Of a stretch of 64,000 nucleotides of DNA, positions 25,566 through 33,778 are shown piece by piece; the first letter of the stretch is position 1; each line of letters starts with the position of its first letter. Position numbers and translations under genes: made by a program. This stretch comes from Streptomyces sp. NRRL S-337 (GTDB lineage Bacteria > Actinomycetota > Actinomycetes > Streptomycetales > Streptomycetaceae). The stretch spans positions 1-64,000 of the forward strand of contig NZ_JOIX01000014.1 in the NCBI RefSeq assembly GCF_000720175.1, written 5' to 3'. Under the pieces are notes generated by a model, which worked only from the letters and a program-made list of their open reading frames with translations, was not told the origin of the DNA and ran no database searches.

Positions 25566-26258
25566 ATGCTGAGTTCCTTCACCGACCTGTCCACCCCACT
25601 GGTGGCCGACGCATGCGTCCGCCATGGCGTACCGCTGCGCACGGCACCGGCCGGTATCCACCCCGTCGTCCCCGGCCAGCGGGTCGCCGGCCGCGCGTTG
25701 CCGGTGCGGCATTACGGCAGTGTGGACGTGTTCCTGGAGGCCTTCGCCCAGGCCGAAGAGGGCGACGTACTGGTCATCGACAACGGCGGGCGGACGGACG
25801 AAGCGTGTATCGGTGACCTGACGGTCCTGGAGGCCCAAGCGGCGGGCGTGGCGGGGCTGGTGGTGTGGGGCCTGCACCGCGACACACCGGAATTGGTGGA
25901 CATCGGCCGCCCGGTGTTCAGCTACGGCGCCTGTCCGCCCGGCCCGGTACGGCTCGACGGGCGGGAGCCCGAGGCGCTCACGACGGCACGGTTCGCGGAG
26001 CACCTGGTCGGCCACGACGACCTGGTCCTCGGCGATGACGACGGTGTGCTGTTCCTCGCCGCCGAACATGCCGAAGAGGTCCTCGCCACCGCACACGAGA
26101 TCCGGCGGACGGAACGCGAACAAGCCCGCAAGATCCGCGCCGGCCAGACCCTTCGCCACCAAACGGCCTTCGACGACTACCTGGCCCGCCGCGCCACCGA
26201 CCCCACCTACACCTTCCGGCAGCACCTCCGCCGCATCGGCGGTGCCATCGAGGAATAG
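25566..26258 (+). CDS. RraA / HMG-CHA aldolase family protein
   Basis: This 230-aa protein has the RraA-like swivelling alpha/beta fold. Diagnostic segments are [55 protein letters not shown] and the [11 protein letters not shown] loop. It ends in the acidic turn [20 protein letters not shown] and a long C-terminal helix. The catalytic-type Asp/Arg pair ([11 protein letters not shown]) suggests divalent-metal-dependent aldolase or oxaloacetate decarboxylase activity rather than RNase E inhibition, since that RNase partner differs in Streptomyces. Start ATG 25566. Confidence 0.8.
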   Translation: MLSSFTDLSTPLVADACVRHGVPLRTAPAGIHPVVPGQRVAGRALPVRHYGSVDVFLEAFAQAEEGDVLVIDNGGRTDEACIGDLTVLEAQAAGVAGLVVWGLHRDTPELVDIGRPVFSYGACPPGPVRLDGREPEALTTARFAEHLVGHDDLVLGDDDGVLFLAAEHAEEVLATAHEIRRTEREQARKIRAGQTLRHQTAFDDYLARRATDPTYTFRQHLRRIGGAIEE

Positions 26259-26299
26259 GAGAAGGCCCTGCCCCGCTCCCCTGTGCGAAGGTGTGGCTC

Positions 26300-26839
26300 A
26301 TGGTCATGACACCGGACGGACGCACCGTACCGCCACCGCTCGCCGATGAACGCGCCACGCTGGAGGCCTGGTTGGACTTCCACCGCGCCACGCTCCCGCT
26401 CAAGTGCGAGGGGCTTGACGATCAGCAGCTACGGGTGGCCTCGGTGCCGCCGTCACCGATGACGCTGCTGGGCCTGGTGCAGCACATGGCGGAGGTGGAA
26501 CGCAACTGGTTCCAGCGGGTGTTCGCCGGCCAGGAAGTGCCCGCGGTCTTCGCCGATGACCAGCGCGAGGGAGCGGACGATGGCTTTGCACTCGTTGCCG
26601 GGCGCGGGATCGACGAGGCGCTGGCGGTCTGGCGGGCGGAAGTCGCCCGGAGCCGCGAGCTGGTCGCGGGCCGTTCCCTGGACGACTCCGGCCGGCTCTC
26701 GGAACGAGAGGCCGGCCATGTCGGCGGCCAAGACGTCTCCCTGCGCTGGATCCTGGTCCACATGATCGAGGAGTACGCGCGCCACAACGGCCATGCGGAT
26801 CTGCTCCGGGAGCGCATCGACGGCGTGACGGGGGCGTGA
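26300..26839 (+). CDS. DinB/DUF664 family protein (mycothiol-dependent enzyme fold)
   Basis: This 179-aa four-helix protein matches DUF664/DinB. The N-terminal helix has [23 protein letters not shown], followed by [22 protein letters not shown] and later [27 protein letters not shown]. The three His residues ([17 protein letters not shown]) form the metal site. Relatives in actinobacteria are mycothiol S-transferases or maleylpyruvate isomerases. ATG 26300 is 8 nt after GAAGG; GTG 26291 overlaps that site and is unlikely. Confidence 0.8.
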   Translation: MVMTPDGRTVPPPLADERATLEAWLDFHRATLPLKCEGLDDQQLRVASVPPSPMTLLGLVQHMAEVERNWFQRVFAGQEVPAVFADDQREGADDGFALVAGRGIDEALAVWRAEVARSRELVAGRSLDDSGRLSEREAGHVGGQDVSLRWILVHMIEEYARHNGHADLLRERIDGVTGA

Positions 26840-26840
26840 G

Positions 26841-26913
26841 CGGTGCGGGGCCGACACCACGGCCCCGCACCGAAGACAGCGGGCGGGGCGGCCACCAACC
26901 GGCCGCCCCGCCC
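26841..26913. terminator. Tandem hairpin terminators
   Basis: Two perfect 13-bp stems follow each other: 26841-26853 with 26860-26872 (6-nt loop) and 26881-26893 with 26901-26913 (7-nt loop). They separate the DinB-like gene from the convergent secreted-protein gene, and each can serve one direction. Confidence 0.85.
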
Positions 26914-26975
26914 CTGTGTCCCCGGCTTCACGTGGGCCAGTCACCTCGCGTGGCCGGGCACCTCACATCGGCGCG

Positions 26976-27833
26976 TTACTTCACGTCGACGTAGTCACTC
27001 GTGGACGTCGCCACCGACGACGTCGGCGTGCCGGCGAAGACGTAGCGCCAGGAACCGTCGGCCGACGCCTTCACGGTCGTCTTCAGGTTGCCGCGGCTGT
27101 CCGACGTCACGGTCTTGACGGTGCTGTAGCTGCTGGCGCCCTGCTTGCGGAACTGCAGCTGCACGGACTGGTTGCCGTACCCGCCATACGTGCCGGTGTC
27201 CCAGTTCGCCCGGGTCAGGGCACCGGTGACGGTGAGGGTCGCACCCGCCTTCACCGGCTCGGGCCCGGCGTTCGTGGTCAGCTTGGAGGCACGCTTCACC
27301 CAGCCCGACTTGTACGTGTCCTTGATGGTGTAGTCACCGTCCTTGCCCACCGCGGACACGAAGACGTGCCACCTGCCGGCGAGGAGGTTGCCGTAGATCG
27401 TGGAGGCGGGGTCGGCGACCAGGGTGACCGAGCAGGTGGAGGTCGTGGCGTTGACCTGCTGGCAGCTGCCGTGGTCGGTGCCCGGGGTCATGGCACCGTC
27501 CACACCGGTCTTGGAATCCAGGTCGGTGCCGTGCCACAGGAAGGCGTAACCGTCGTAGATGCCGGCCGGGTCGGTGGCGGTGACGGAGACGGTGTACGTC
27601 TTCTTCAGGCTGGTGCCGACCACGATGTCCTTGCCGCCGTTGACGGTGACGTTCGTGATCTTGGTGTCTCCCCGTGCGTCGTCCGCCCCGGCTACGGCGG
27701 GGGACTGCGCGGCGAAGAGCTGCGCCTTGGCGGCGCCGACGCCCGGGGCGTCCGCGGCCTGTGCGGCCGGGACGGCGAGGGCGGATATGGCCAGGGCGCC
27801 GGACAGTGCGGCGGCAGTGGCACGAATGCGCAT
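26976..27833 (-). CDS. Secreted protein with Ig-like/calcium-binding-type domains
   Basis: The 285-aa protein starts with a signal peptide (MRIRATAAALSGALAISALAVPAAQA, cleaved after AQA). The mature part is beta-rich: an N-terminal region with ITNVTVNGGKDIVVG and FLWHGTDLDSKTGVDG, a Cys pair in GSCQQVN and STCSVTL, and a C-terminal domain with VKAGATLTVTGALTR and SVQLQFRKQGASSYSTVKTV. The latter reads like a bacterial Ig-like/filamin fold. GAGGAAC precedes the ATG. Probably an exported surface or matrix protein; no enzyme motif. Confidence 0.75.
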   Translation of the reverse strand: MRIRATAAALSGALAISALAVPAAQAADAPGVGAAKAQLFAAQSPAVAGADDARGDTKITNVTVNGGKDIVVGTSLKKTYTVSVTATDPAGIYDGYAFLWHGTDLDSKTGVDGAMTPGTDHGSCQQVNATTSTCSVTLVADPASTIYGNLLAGRWHVFVSAVGKDGDYTIKDTYKSGWVKRASKLTTNAGPEPVKAGATLTVTGALTRANWDTGTYGGYGNQSVQLQFRKQGASSYSTVKTVTSDSRGNLKTTVKASADGSWRYVFAGTPTSSVATSTSDYVDVK

Positions 27834-28010
27834 GTGTTCCTCGAATGAGAGAGGGGAACCGCCGGCGTGGAAGACGGCCGGCGGGACCCGGATCGGTCGT
27901 GGAGTCCACTGACTCCGATCACGAGACCCCTGAAGGATGTGAAGGGTTGTGCGTTCACATGGAGTTCTTGTGTCCGCATGCACACGGCGCTCCCGGGCAC
28001 GCGCCCTCTC

Positions 28011-28409
28011 ATGGGACTCCTGAAGCAGATGGAACAGGTAGTGGAGGAGTGCGAGAGCGCGCTGATCGCCAAGATCGCCGGGAACGACCCCGTCGAGCTG
28101 TGCGACGACCTGCGGCGTGAATGCGACGACCACGCGGTCGTCTGCAGCCAGCACCGTGTCCTCGTGCCCAATGAGTACACGGTCGAACTCGCACCCGAGG
28201 TCCACGACGAACTGGCCGCGCAGGGCGGCCAGATAGGCCAGCGACTCACCGACGTACTGGCACACCACGCCGCGAAACGCGACTACGAGTGGGCCGGCCC
28301 GCTCACCGTCCACGTCACCGCGGCGCCCGTGCCGAACGGCCGCTACCGCATCACCAGTTCGGCCCGCACCCACATCCCCGCGGGTGCCCCCGCCCCACGG
28401 ACGGGGTGA
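28011..28409 (+). CDS. Stand-alone DUF3662 (FhaA N-terminal domain) protein
   Basis: The 132-aa product begins MGLLKQMEQVVEECESALIAKI and contains CDDLRRECDDHAVVCSQHRVLVPNEYTVELAPE and EWAGPLTVHVTAAPVP. That is the whole N-terminal DUF3662 domain of FhaA, the Ser/Thr-kinase-linked septation protein, but the usual linker and FHA phosphothreonine-binding domain are missing. ATG 28011 aligns with the family start. It could be a regulator that competes with FhaA for partners, or a remnant of a longer gene; the 582 nt downstream show no FHA-like coding. Confidence 0.75.
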   Translation: MGLLKQMEQVVEECESALIAKIAGNDPVELCDDLRRECDDHAVVCSQHRVLVPNEYTVELAPEVHDELAAQGGQIGQRLTDVLAHHAAKRDYEWAGPLTVHVTAAPVPNGRYRITSSARTHIPAGAPAPRTG

Positions 28410-28991
28410 GCCCCGCGCGGACACCTCCGCCTTTCCCGAGGCGCCCGCCTCGGGCGCCCGCCCTTCGCGCCCGGCAGCTTTACGACGACACCTGCGGCGA
28501 TGTCACGCTTTGCCGGGATCCGGCCACGTACGCCGTCGCCGTCGCGCACCGTTTCGCGCCGGGGGGCGGGTTTCGCACCACCTCACGCACGCCCTGATGA
28601 CGACGCAACCGTCGGCGCAAACCTTCCTCCCGGGCATGGAGACCCGCGGGCCGCCCCCGCCCCCGTAGCCGTCGGCCCCTATCCTTTCCCGTCCGGCCCC
28701 GCATACTGACGGCCGAGTACTGGCCGGAAATTCTCCGGATTCGGCCGAACCGGCCGACGTGCCGTACGGGCGGCCTTCGGACAGGCCGAATGGCCCCTTG
28801 CCGTAAAGCCACTCCTCTGGGAATGCAATTCCCTTGAACGGGAAACCGCTCGGCCTTTTCGACGTCCGGAACTCGACTTCCGGGCGGGCCGCGGCGAAAC
28901 ATAGGTTCCTTTCCGAGGCACATGCCTTGGGAAAGTGCACCATCAACCTTTTCGCGTGACGCGCACAGCGTCACCAGGTCAGGAGGAGCCC
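28410..28991. other. 582-nt region without a recognised gene
   Basis: No frame on either strand has convincing codon use or a known domain. GC content falls after about 28680, consistent with a promoter region for the ricin-domain gene. I looked specifically for an FHA domain that could belong to the upstream DUF3662 gene and saw none. Confidence 0.5.
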
Positions 28992-29492
28992 GTGGCAAGT
29001 CGCAAGGCCATCGCCGCCGTTCTGTCCGCATCCGCCCTGCTGAGCGTGGGTCTGTTGACCACCGGCAGCGCGCAGGCGGCGACCGGCCCGACGATCCGGC
29101 CGGACGTGCGGTACACGTTCCAGAACGTCGGCAGCGACCGCAACCTCGACGCCTTCGGAAACGACACCCTCAAGTCCTGGACTCCCGACATCTCCGGAAC
29201 TCAGGACTTCTACTTGAAGTCCGGAAGGTTCCAGGGTTACCAGCTGGAAAGCGCCATCCACCCCGGCCGGTGCGTCACGGCCAAGGGTATCGGGCAGCCG
29301 ATTGCGCTGGATGACTGCAATTCCGGAATCCAGGCCCAGTACTGGGACTACGCGAACAGGGACGAGGGCTCGGCCCTCATCAGCCGTAAGTTCGCCAGGG
29401 GTTGCATTGCCGATGCCGGCAATCGCAGCGCGGTAGCACTCGTACCGTGCACGGGGTCCGACGACCAGCGGTGGATCCCCTTGATCGGCTGA
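28992..29492 (+). CDS. Secreted ricin-type beta-trefoil protein
   Basis: This 166-aa protein uses GTG 28992 after a strong AGGAGGAGC site. A signal peptide covers residues 1-30 (KAIAAVLSASALLSVGLL, cleavage near AQA-A). The mature region is a single ricin B-like trefoil. Three subdomains end in SGRFQGYQLES, CNSGIQAQYWDY and CTGSDDQRWIPL, giving the QxW repeats with paired Cys. It probably binds carbohydrate at the cell surface or in the medium. No catalytic domain is attached. Confidence 0.85.
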   Translation: MASRKAIAAVLSASALLSVGLLTTGSAQAATGPTIRPDVRYTFQNVGSDRNLDAFGNDTLKSWTPDISGTQDFYLKSGRFQGYQLESAIHPGRCVTAKGIGQPIALDDCNSGIQAQYWDYANRDEGSALISRKFARGCIADAGNRSAVALVPCTGSDDQRWIPLIG

Positions 29493-29512
29493 GCCGTACG
29501 GCACCGGCTCAA

Positions 29513-29555
29513 CCCGGCGGGGCGGCGTGCCTGACAGGCTTCCCGCCCCGCCGGG
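29513..29555 (+). terminator. Hairpin terminator of the ricin-domain gene
   Basis: CCCGGCGGGGCGG and its exact complement form a 13-bp stem (about 29513-29525 with 29543-29555) around a 17-nt loop, 20 nt after the stop codon. The minus-strand TetR remnant ends directly beyond it, so it may once have served both directions. Confidence 0.75.
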
Positions 29556-29558
29556 CGT

Positions 29559-29745
29559 TCAGCGCCGGGGCGATGACGGCGAAGGCCGGTCGATCAATTC
29601 GGCGGGGTCCTCGGCGCCGTCGCTTCCGCTCCACCGTTGCAGTGCGGCATCAAAGGCGTTCAGCGCCATGCCGGCGGCCATCCGCGGGTACAGGTCGGCG
29701 TCCGCATCGAGGTCCAGGCGATCCGCCAACTCCGCCGACAGGTCG
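29559..29745 (-). pseudogene. C-terminal remnant of a TetR-family regulator
   Basis: On the minus strand, ending at the TGA at 29559-29561, about 60 codons read RIADLSAELADRLDLDADAD, then LYPRMAAGMALNAFDAALQRW, then a SDGAEDPAELID tail. This is the dimerisation-domain end of a TetR regulator. The DNA-binding half is absent. The reading stops matching at about 29745, where a plus-strand SDR remnant begins. The two stubs look like a divergent regulator-target pair that lost its shared centre in one deletion. Confidence 0.65.
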
Positions 29746-30002
29746 GCAATCCGCTGTTCGCCCAGACGCCGGACCGCGGCGCGCTGCCCCAGTTGTACGC
29801 GGCGACCGCACCGGAGATGGAGAGCGGGGCCTTCATCGGCCCCGATGGCCCGGCCGAACTACGCGGCGGGCCGACAAGGGTACGGCTGTCTCCCGCGGCA
29901 GCCGATGCCGAGACCGGCCGCCGCCTTTGGGAGGTGTCGGAGCAGCTGACCGACGTGCGGTTCGCCCTCGCGGCGGTCGCTCAACGGCCGCCGGGCCACT
30001 AG
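29743..30002 (+). pseudogene. C-terminal remnant of a short-chain dehydrogenase
   Basis: About 85 codons ending at TAG 30000-30002 read GNPLFAQTPDRGALPQLYAA, then ESGAFIGPDGPAELRG and ETGRRLWEVSEQLTDVRF. These match the C-terminal tail of retinol-dehydrogenase-like SDR proteins of about 300 aa. The Rossmann and YxxxK portions are missing. No start or ribosome-binding site exists at the 5' edge, which abuts the TetR remnant. It cannot encode an active enzyme. Confidence 0.7.
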
Positions 30003-30045
30003 GCACGTGCTGCCCGTCCCGGCCCCCGCACACCGAGGGCCGTGC

Positions 30046-30762
30046 TCAGCCGTTGGCTGTCAGAACGCGTGCCAGGTCGGGGACATCGGCGGCGACGAGG
30101 TCGACGTCGGTGGGGGTCGGGACCGGGGCCGCGTCCGGGCCCCATTCCAGCGGGCGGGGGATGTACGCGGTGCGGAGGCCGGCGTCGGCGGCCGCCGCCA
30201 GGTCGTCCGGGTGGCAGGCGACCATCAGGAGCCGTCGCGGTTCCACGTCGAGCAGTTCGGCGGCCGTCAGGTACACCCGCGGGTCGGGCTTGTACGACGT
30301 GGCCAGCTCGGCCGAGAGGAGGCAGTCGAAGCGGAGCCCGGCGTGCTTGGTGAGGCGGGCGAGCAGACCGAGCCCGCCGTTGGACAACGTTGCGGTGATC
30401 ACGCGGCTGTCGTGGAGTCGTTCCAGACCGGCCGGGGCATCGGGCCAGGCAGGCAGCCGGTGCCAGGCCCGGACGAGCTCGTCCCGGTCCGCCTCGCCGA
30501 GGGCGTCGAGTCCGGCTCCGTGACCGGCCAGCGCCTCGTCGAGCGTGCGGCGGTGCAGACCGTCCAGGGGCAGCCAGGGCAGTTCGCCGGTCACGACCCT
30601 GAGCAGAGCCGGCCGGTACCGGCGGCGCCAGGCATCGCTGACGGCGTCCCAATCGGCTTGCAGCCCGGCCCGGTTGCCGACGGCGGTCAGCGCCTCCGTC
30701 ACCCCGGACCGCCAGTCGGTCAACGTCCCGAATACGTCGAACACCGCGGCATCGATGTCCAT
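30046..30762 (-). CDS. HAD-superfamily hydrolase, haloacid dehalogenase type II
   Basis: This 238-aa protein has the nucleophile motif AVFDVFGTLTDWRSG (Asp9 by position), motif II Thr/Ser in TATLSNGG, the motif III Lys in SYKPDPRVYLTA and the acidic motif IV region MVACHPDDLAAAADAGL. These fit L-2-haloacid dehalogenase-like HAD enzymes, although FD-x-YGTL is FGTL here. ATG 30762 follows a GGGGGA site; upstream extension is Arg/Ser-rich and unlikely. Likely a small-molecule dehalogenase or phosphatase. Confidence 0.85.
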   Translation of the reverse strand: MDIDAAVFDVFGTLTDWRSGVTEALTAVGNRAGLQADWDAVSDAWRRRYRPALLRVVTGELPWLPLDGLHRRTLDEALAGHGAGLDALGEADRDELVRAWHRLPAWPDAPAGLERLHDSRVITATLSNGGLGLLARLTKHAGLRFDCLLSAELATSYKPDPRVYLTAAELLDVEPRRLLMVACHPDDLAAAADAGLRTAYIPRPLEWGPDAAPVPTPTDVDLVAADVPDLARVLTANG

Positions 30763-30873
30763 GTCCGTCGTCCCCCGGTTTCTCGAAGCCGGTCGCCGCC
30801 CGTAGGAAGCGGGCGGCGGCCGGCGGCAACTGATGAGCAAGCAAGCGATGAGCAAGCTGCCGCGAGCGGTGGA

Positions 30874-31404
30874 TCAGACCTTGCTGAAGCACAATGTGTA
30901 GCTGGCGGTGTGCCGGCCCACGTACTCGATGCCGTAGTCCCACTTCGGGTCGCACTTCTGGGCGGGCCCGGCCAACTGCTCGCCCAGCTTGTACTCGGCA
31001 TCGGCAGAGCCGCAGTCGACGATCAGCGTCACCGGCTCGCCCTGGGGGTCCTTGATCTTGACGCAGTCGCCGATCTTCGGGTTGTACTTCTTGTCCGCCG
31101 CCTCGCGCCGGGCAACCCGATCGGCTTCCTCCTTGGCCTTACCGCCGTTGGGATTGGTGTTGTAGTCCCACACGTACCAGGCCCCGCCGCCGAAGACGGC
31201 CAGGATGACGACGGCGCTGATGAGCCCCCGCAACGGGCTGCGCTGCGGCGGTCGCTGCGGGCCACCGGGGGGCTGCGGGTGTCCGTGGGGCTGCTGTCCG
31301 TACGGCTGCTGTCCGTAGGGCTGCTGGACGGGCGGCTGGACCGGCTGCGCATAGCCGTACTGCTGGTGCGGCGGCTGGTTCTGGTACGGCGGCGGTGCGG
31401 ACAT
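30874..31404 (-). CDS. LppU/SCO3897-like membrane protein (paralogue 2)
   Basis: The 176-aa protein has a Pro/Gln/Tyr-rich N-terminus with PYGQQ repeats, one transmembrane helix (LISAVVILAVFGGGAWYVW) and an extracytoplasmic domain with VGDC-like IGDCVKI, VDCGSADAEYKL, KCDPKWDYGI and SYTLCFSKV. The order of elements and the four Cys match the protein at 15750-16301. ATG 31404 is preferred because GGGGGA lies 7 nt upstream and gives MSAPPPY; ATG 31419 adds five residues. Function of the family is not established. Confidence 0.8.
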   Translation of the reverse strand: MSAPPPYQNQPPHQQYGYAQPVQPPVQQPYGQQPYGQQPHGHPQPPGGPQRPPQRSPLRGLISAVVILAVFGGGAWYVWDYNTNPNGGKAKEEADRVARREAADKKYNPKIGDCVKIKDPQGEPVTLIVDCGSADAEYKLGEQLAGPAQKCDPKWDYGIEYVGRHTASYTLCFSKV

Positions 31405-31590
31405 TCCGGGGTCCCCCATGGTGGACTGCTCGACTGTGGCTGAAGATCAACAGGATGTTGACCGGGGCAGGCTACCTGCCGCGACCCACACGGCGAGCAT
31501 CAGTCCCCCTCCGGATGAGCCTTCTGCCGCTCTGGGGCGTATGGGCGGTCGGTCCGGCACATACGGGTTGTCGGTCCACCGGAGTCCCCG

Positions 31591-32304
31591 CTATGCGGTG
31601 GTCCGGGCCGGCGCACCGTCATGGACGGTGACGAACGGGCCGTGTGCTGGAGTGCCGTCGGGCAGGTGCCAGCCGGCGGTGACGTGTCCGATCGCCGTAG
31701 TGACGGCCGGAGTTGTGCCGTCCTCGCGCTGCGGCTGGAGCATGCGGTGGATGGCGAGGGTGAGGTGCCTGGTGGCCTCCAGGGCCACGAGGGCGTCGGT
31801 GCCGCGCGGTCCGTTGACCACGTCCACGAGGGCGAGCGCGGCCGAGCCGCCGCTGACGCTCGCCTCGGTGGTGGCGGCGGTGAACGATGCGGTGACGGAC
31901 GGGTCGACGGCTTCGCTCGCATTCTGGTCCTGGGCCTGGGCCTTGCCGGTGATGAGGGCGAAGAGCTGGGCGATCAGGACCGGGTCGTGAGTGCCGTCGT
32001 AGATCCAGCGGCGTCCCAGCACCCCGTGCTCCGTGTTTCCGACGAGCGCGTGCTCACCGCCCTCCAGCGGGGCGCCGCGGTAACTGAGCGGTACGTGGTA
32101 CGTGACCGGCCGGTCGCCGGATGCGTCGGTGACGGCCATGAATTCGAGGCCCACTTCACCGTCCGGATCGTCGAGCCGGAAGCCCCCGGCCTTGGTGAGG
32201 TCCGGCGCGCTCCCGGTGCCGAGGTACCAGGGCTGCGTGGGCAGCCATGAGGTGAGCAGCTCCAGTTTGCTGGGCTTGAGTGTGGTGTGGTGGACGACAG
32301 CCAT
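31591..32304 (-). CDS. Maltokinase N-terminal cap-like domain protein
   Basis: This 237-aa protein begins HTTLKPSKLELLTSWLPTQP and continues with a beta-rich body (VGLEFMAVTD, TYHVPLSYRGAPLEGGEHAL, HGVLGRRWIYDGTHDPV). This is the cap domain that precedes the kinase domain in actinobacterial maltokinases; such stand-alone proteins are often labelled 1,4-alpha-glucan branching protein. No kinase domain follows, so it cannot phosphorylate maltose. The role may be ligand binding or regulation in the trehalose/glycogen network. AGGATG precedes the ATG. Confidence 0.75.
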   Translation of the reverse strand: MAVVHHTTLKPSKLELLTSWLPTQPWYLGTGSAPDLTKAGGFRLDDPDGEVGLEFMAVTDASGDRPVTYHVPLSYRGAPLEGGEHALVGNTEHGVLGRRWIYDGTHDPVLIAQLFALITGKAQAQDQNASEAVDPSVTASFTAATTEASVSGGSAALALVDVVNGPRGTDALVALEATRHLTLAIHRMLQPQREDGTTPAVTTAIGHVTAGWHLPDGTPAHGPFVTVHDGAPARTTA

Positions 32305-32385
32305 GTCGTCATCCTGCCATCAGGGCAGCCGGGCTGCCCCGCTGGATCGCCTACGCCCGGGAGAGGGCACGCGTCATGCCGGCGA

Positions 32386-32999
32386 TCACCGCGTGGCCAG
32401 TATCCAACCGCCGGTGACCGAGGCCCAGACAAGCCACCGGCCCGGTCCGTGAGCGAGAAAGGCCTGCTGCTGTCCCAGGTCAAGGACGGGGAGGAGGACA
32501 TCTACCGCATAGATGAACGGGGAGAAGTCCGGGTGCGGGCCCTTCGTGCCGTTCGCCGGAGTGGGGGGAAACAGCGAGAAGTAGCAAGCGGTGCTGGTGA
32601 TTCCCAGGGTGAGCCAGCGTAGCCGTCAAGTCCCGGAATCCTGGATCCTTTGAGGGAGAGTGCGGGTAATTCAGCTCGCGTGAGATCGAGGGGATCGTCG
32701 AATGCGCATTCCTCGAAGAGGAGCGGGCAGACGGCCCGGCCGTGCCGCAAGGTCAGCCGGCCGGTGAGGCGTGCACCCCGTATGAGCACCTGGGCGGCTC
32801 TTCCCGCCGGCACCTGGGCTTCCCCCAGTGCCAGCCGGGTCACCACATCGGCTCGGATACGGCGTTCCGGGCCCCACTCCCCCGCGCCCTCGACCGCATC
32901 GAACTCCTCGTTCCCGACACGGAGATCGCATGCGCGCCCTTCGACGAACGCGGTCCACAAGAGCCGTTCGCTGTCGTTCATGTCGTCCGGTGGACGCAT
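32386..32999 (-). pseudogene. Membrane-associated oxidoreductase gene with internal deletion
   Basis: The 5' part from ATG 32999 (AAGGGAG site) encodes about 125 residues typical of the pentapeptide-like N-terminus of the large Streptomyces membrane-associated oxidoreductase: NDSERLLWTAFVEG, RRIRADVVTRLALGE, RGARLTGRLTLRHG and LKGSRIPGLDGY. At about 32615 the match jumps into another frame of the same strand. That frame reads LRWLTLGITSTACYFSLF, then DFSPFIYAVDVLLPVLDLGQ and WLVWASVTGGWILATR, ending at TGA 32386. This is the C-terminal membrane part. Several hundred central residues are missing and the frames do not join. Confidence 0.7.
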
Positions 33000-33179
33000 C
33001 GTCTTGCGCTCCCTTGCTCGGGACGGAAGTTCGCTGCCTGCGGCTCGCTCCCTGGAGGCCACCGTTCGAAGGCCAATGCTGCAAGCAACACCGCTGTCGC
33101 GGGGTGGCGTTACTACGATGTGGGGGCGTTGGGTCGTTCGTTCGGGGTGAGGTTGAGGGCGACGAGGGGGCTGGGGCGG

Positions 33180-33767
33180 ATGGATTCGGTGCGGGGCACT
33201 GACGGTCGTACTGCGGGCGGGCAGGGCGTGGTGGCCGGGGTCGGCGGGGGTGGCCGGGGCGGGGTCCCGGTGCGGGAGGTGGTCCGGGAGGTCGTCGGTG
33301 AGGTCGCGCCGGACGAAAGCGTTCTGGTCGACGGGCTGTTGCGGATCGACGACGAGCGGGCCGTGGCGCGGCTGAGGGGGCGCGGGCGGGCCCGGGAACC
33401 TCTCGGGTTCGGGGTGCAGGAGGTCACGGCGCTGGTGACGCCGGTGGTGTGGCTGGCGCTGGACGAGGCGGCACGGAAAGTGGCGGGCGCGGCCGTCGAG
33501 AACGTGGGCCGGCGGTCGAAGGCGTGGCTGCGCAGGGTGGCGCGCCGGCCCGCGGCGGTCAGGGTCGTTCCCCCACTGACGGCGGAGCAGTTGGAGTCGG
33601 TACGGCAGCGGGTCCTCGAACTGGGGGCCGAGAGCGGGCTGGCGTCGGAGACGGCCACCGCCCTGGCCGAGCGGGTGGTGGCGCGGCTGGTGCTGCCGCC
33701 GCCGCGACGGGAGTTGGCGCAGGAGGGCGGGGACGGCGGTTCCGGGGAGCCGGGGCCGGAGGCGTAG
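33180..33767 (+). CDS. Hypothetical protein paired with the M48 membrane protease
   Basis: This 195-aa protein has a Gly-rich N-terminus (1-35) and then an alpha-rich region VREVVREVVGEVAPDESVLVDGL. A helix with moderate hydrophobicity follows (VQEVTALVTPVVWLALDEAA), and the C-terminal half is basic, ending in a coiled-coil-like segment (TAEQLESVRQRVLELGAE). It starts at ATG 33180 after GAGGGGG and stops 11 nt before the protease start. I do not recognise the family. Tight spacing suggests that it is a partner, adaptor or inhibitor of the protease. Confidence 0.65.
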   Translation: MDSVRGTDGRTAGGQGVVAGVGGGGRGGVPVREVVREVVGEVAPDESVLVDGLLRIDDERAVARLRGRGRAREPLGFGVQEVTALVTPVVWLALDEAARKVAGAAVENVGRRSKAWLRRVARRPAAVRVVPPLTAEQLESVRQRVLELGAESGLASETATALAERVVARLVLPPPRRELAQEGGDGGSGEPGPEA

Positions 33768-33778
33768 GGGCGGCCGTC

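Noticed and set aside
29637..30002. A 121-codon open frame covering the SDR remnant as an intact gene
   Set aside because: Only the last 85 codons are family-like; the N-terminal part translates from the antisense of the TetR remnant and lacks a start signal.
33449..33778. Extension of the M48 protease frame upstream to 33449
   Set aside because: The upstream part overlaps the 195-aa gene in another frame and reads as Gly/Arg-rich shadow; ATG 33779 immediately precedes a plausible protein start.
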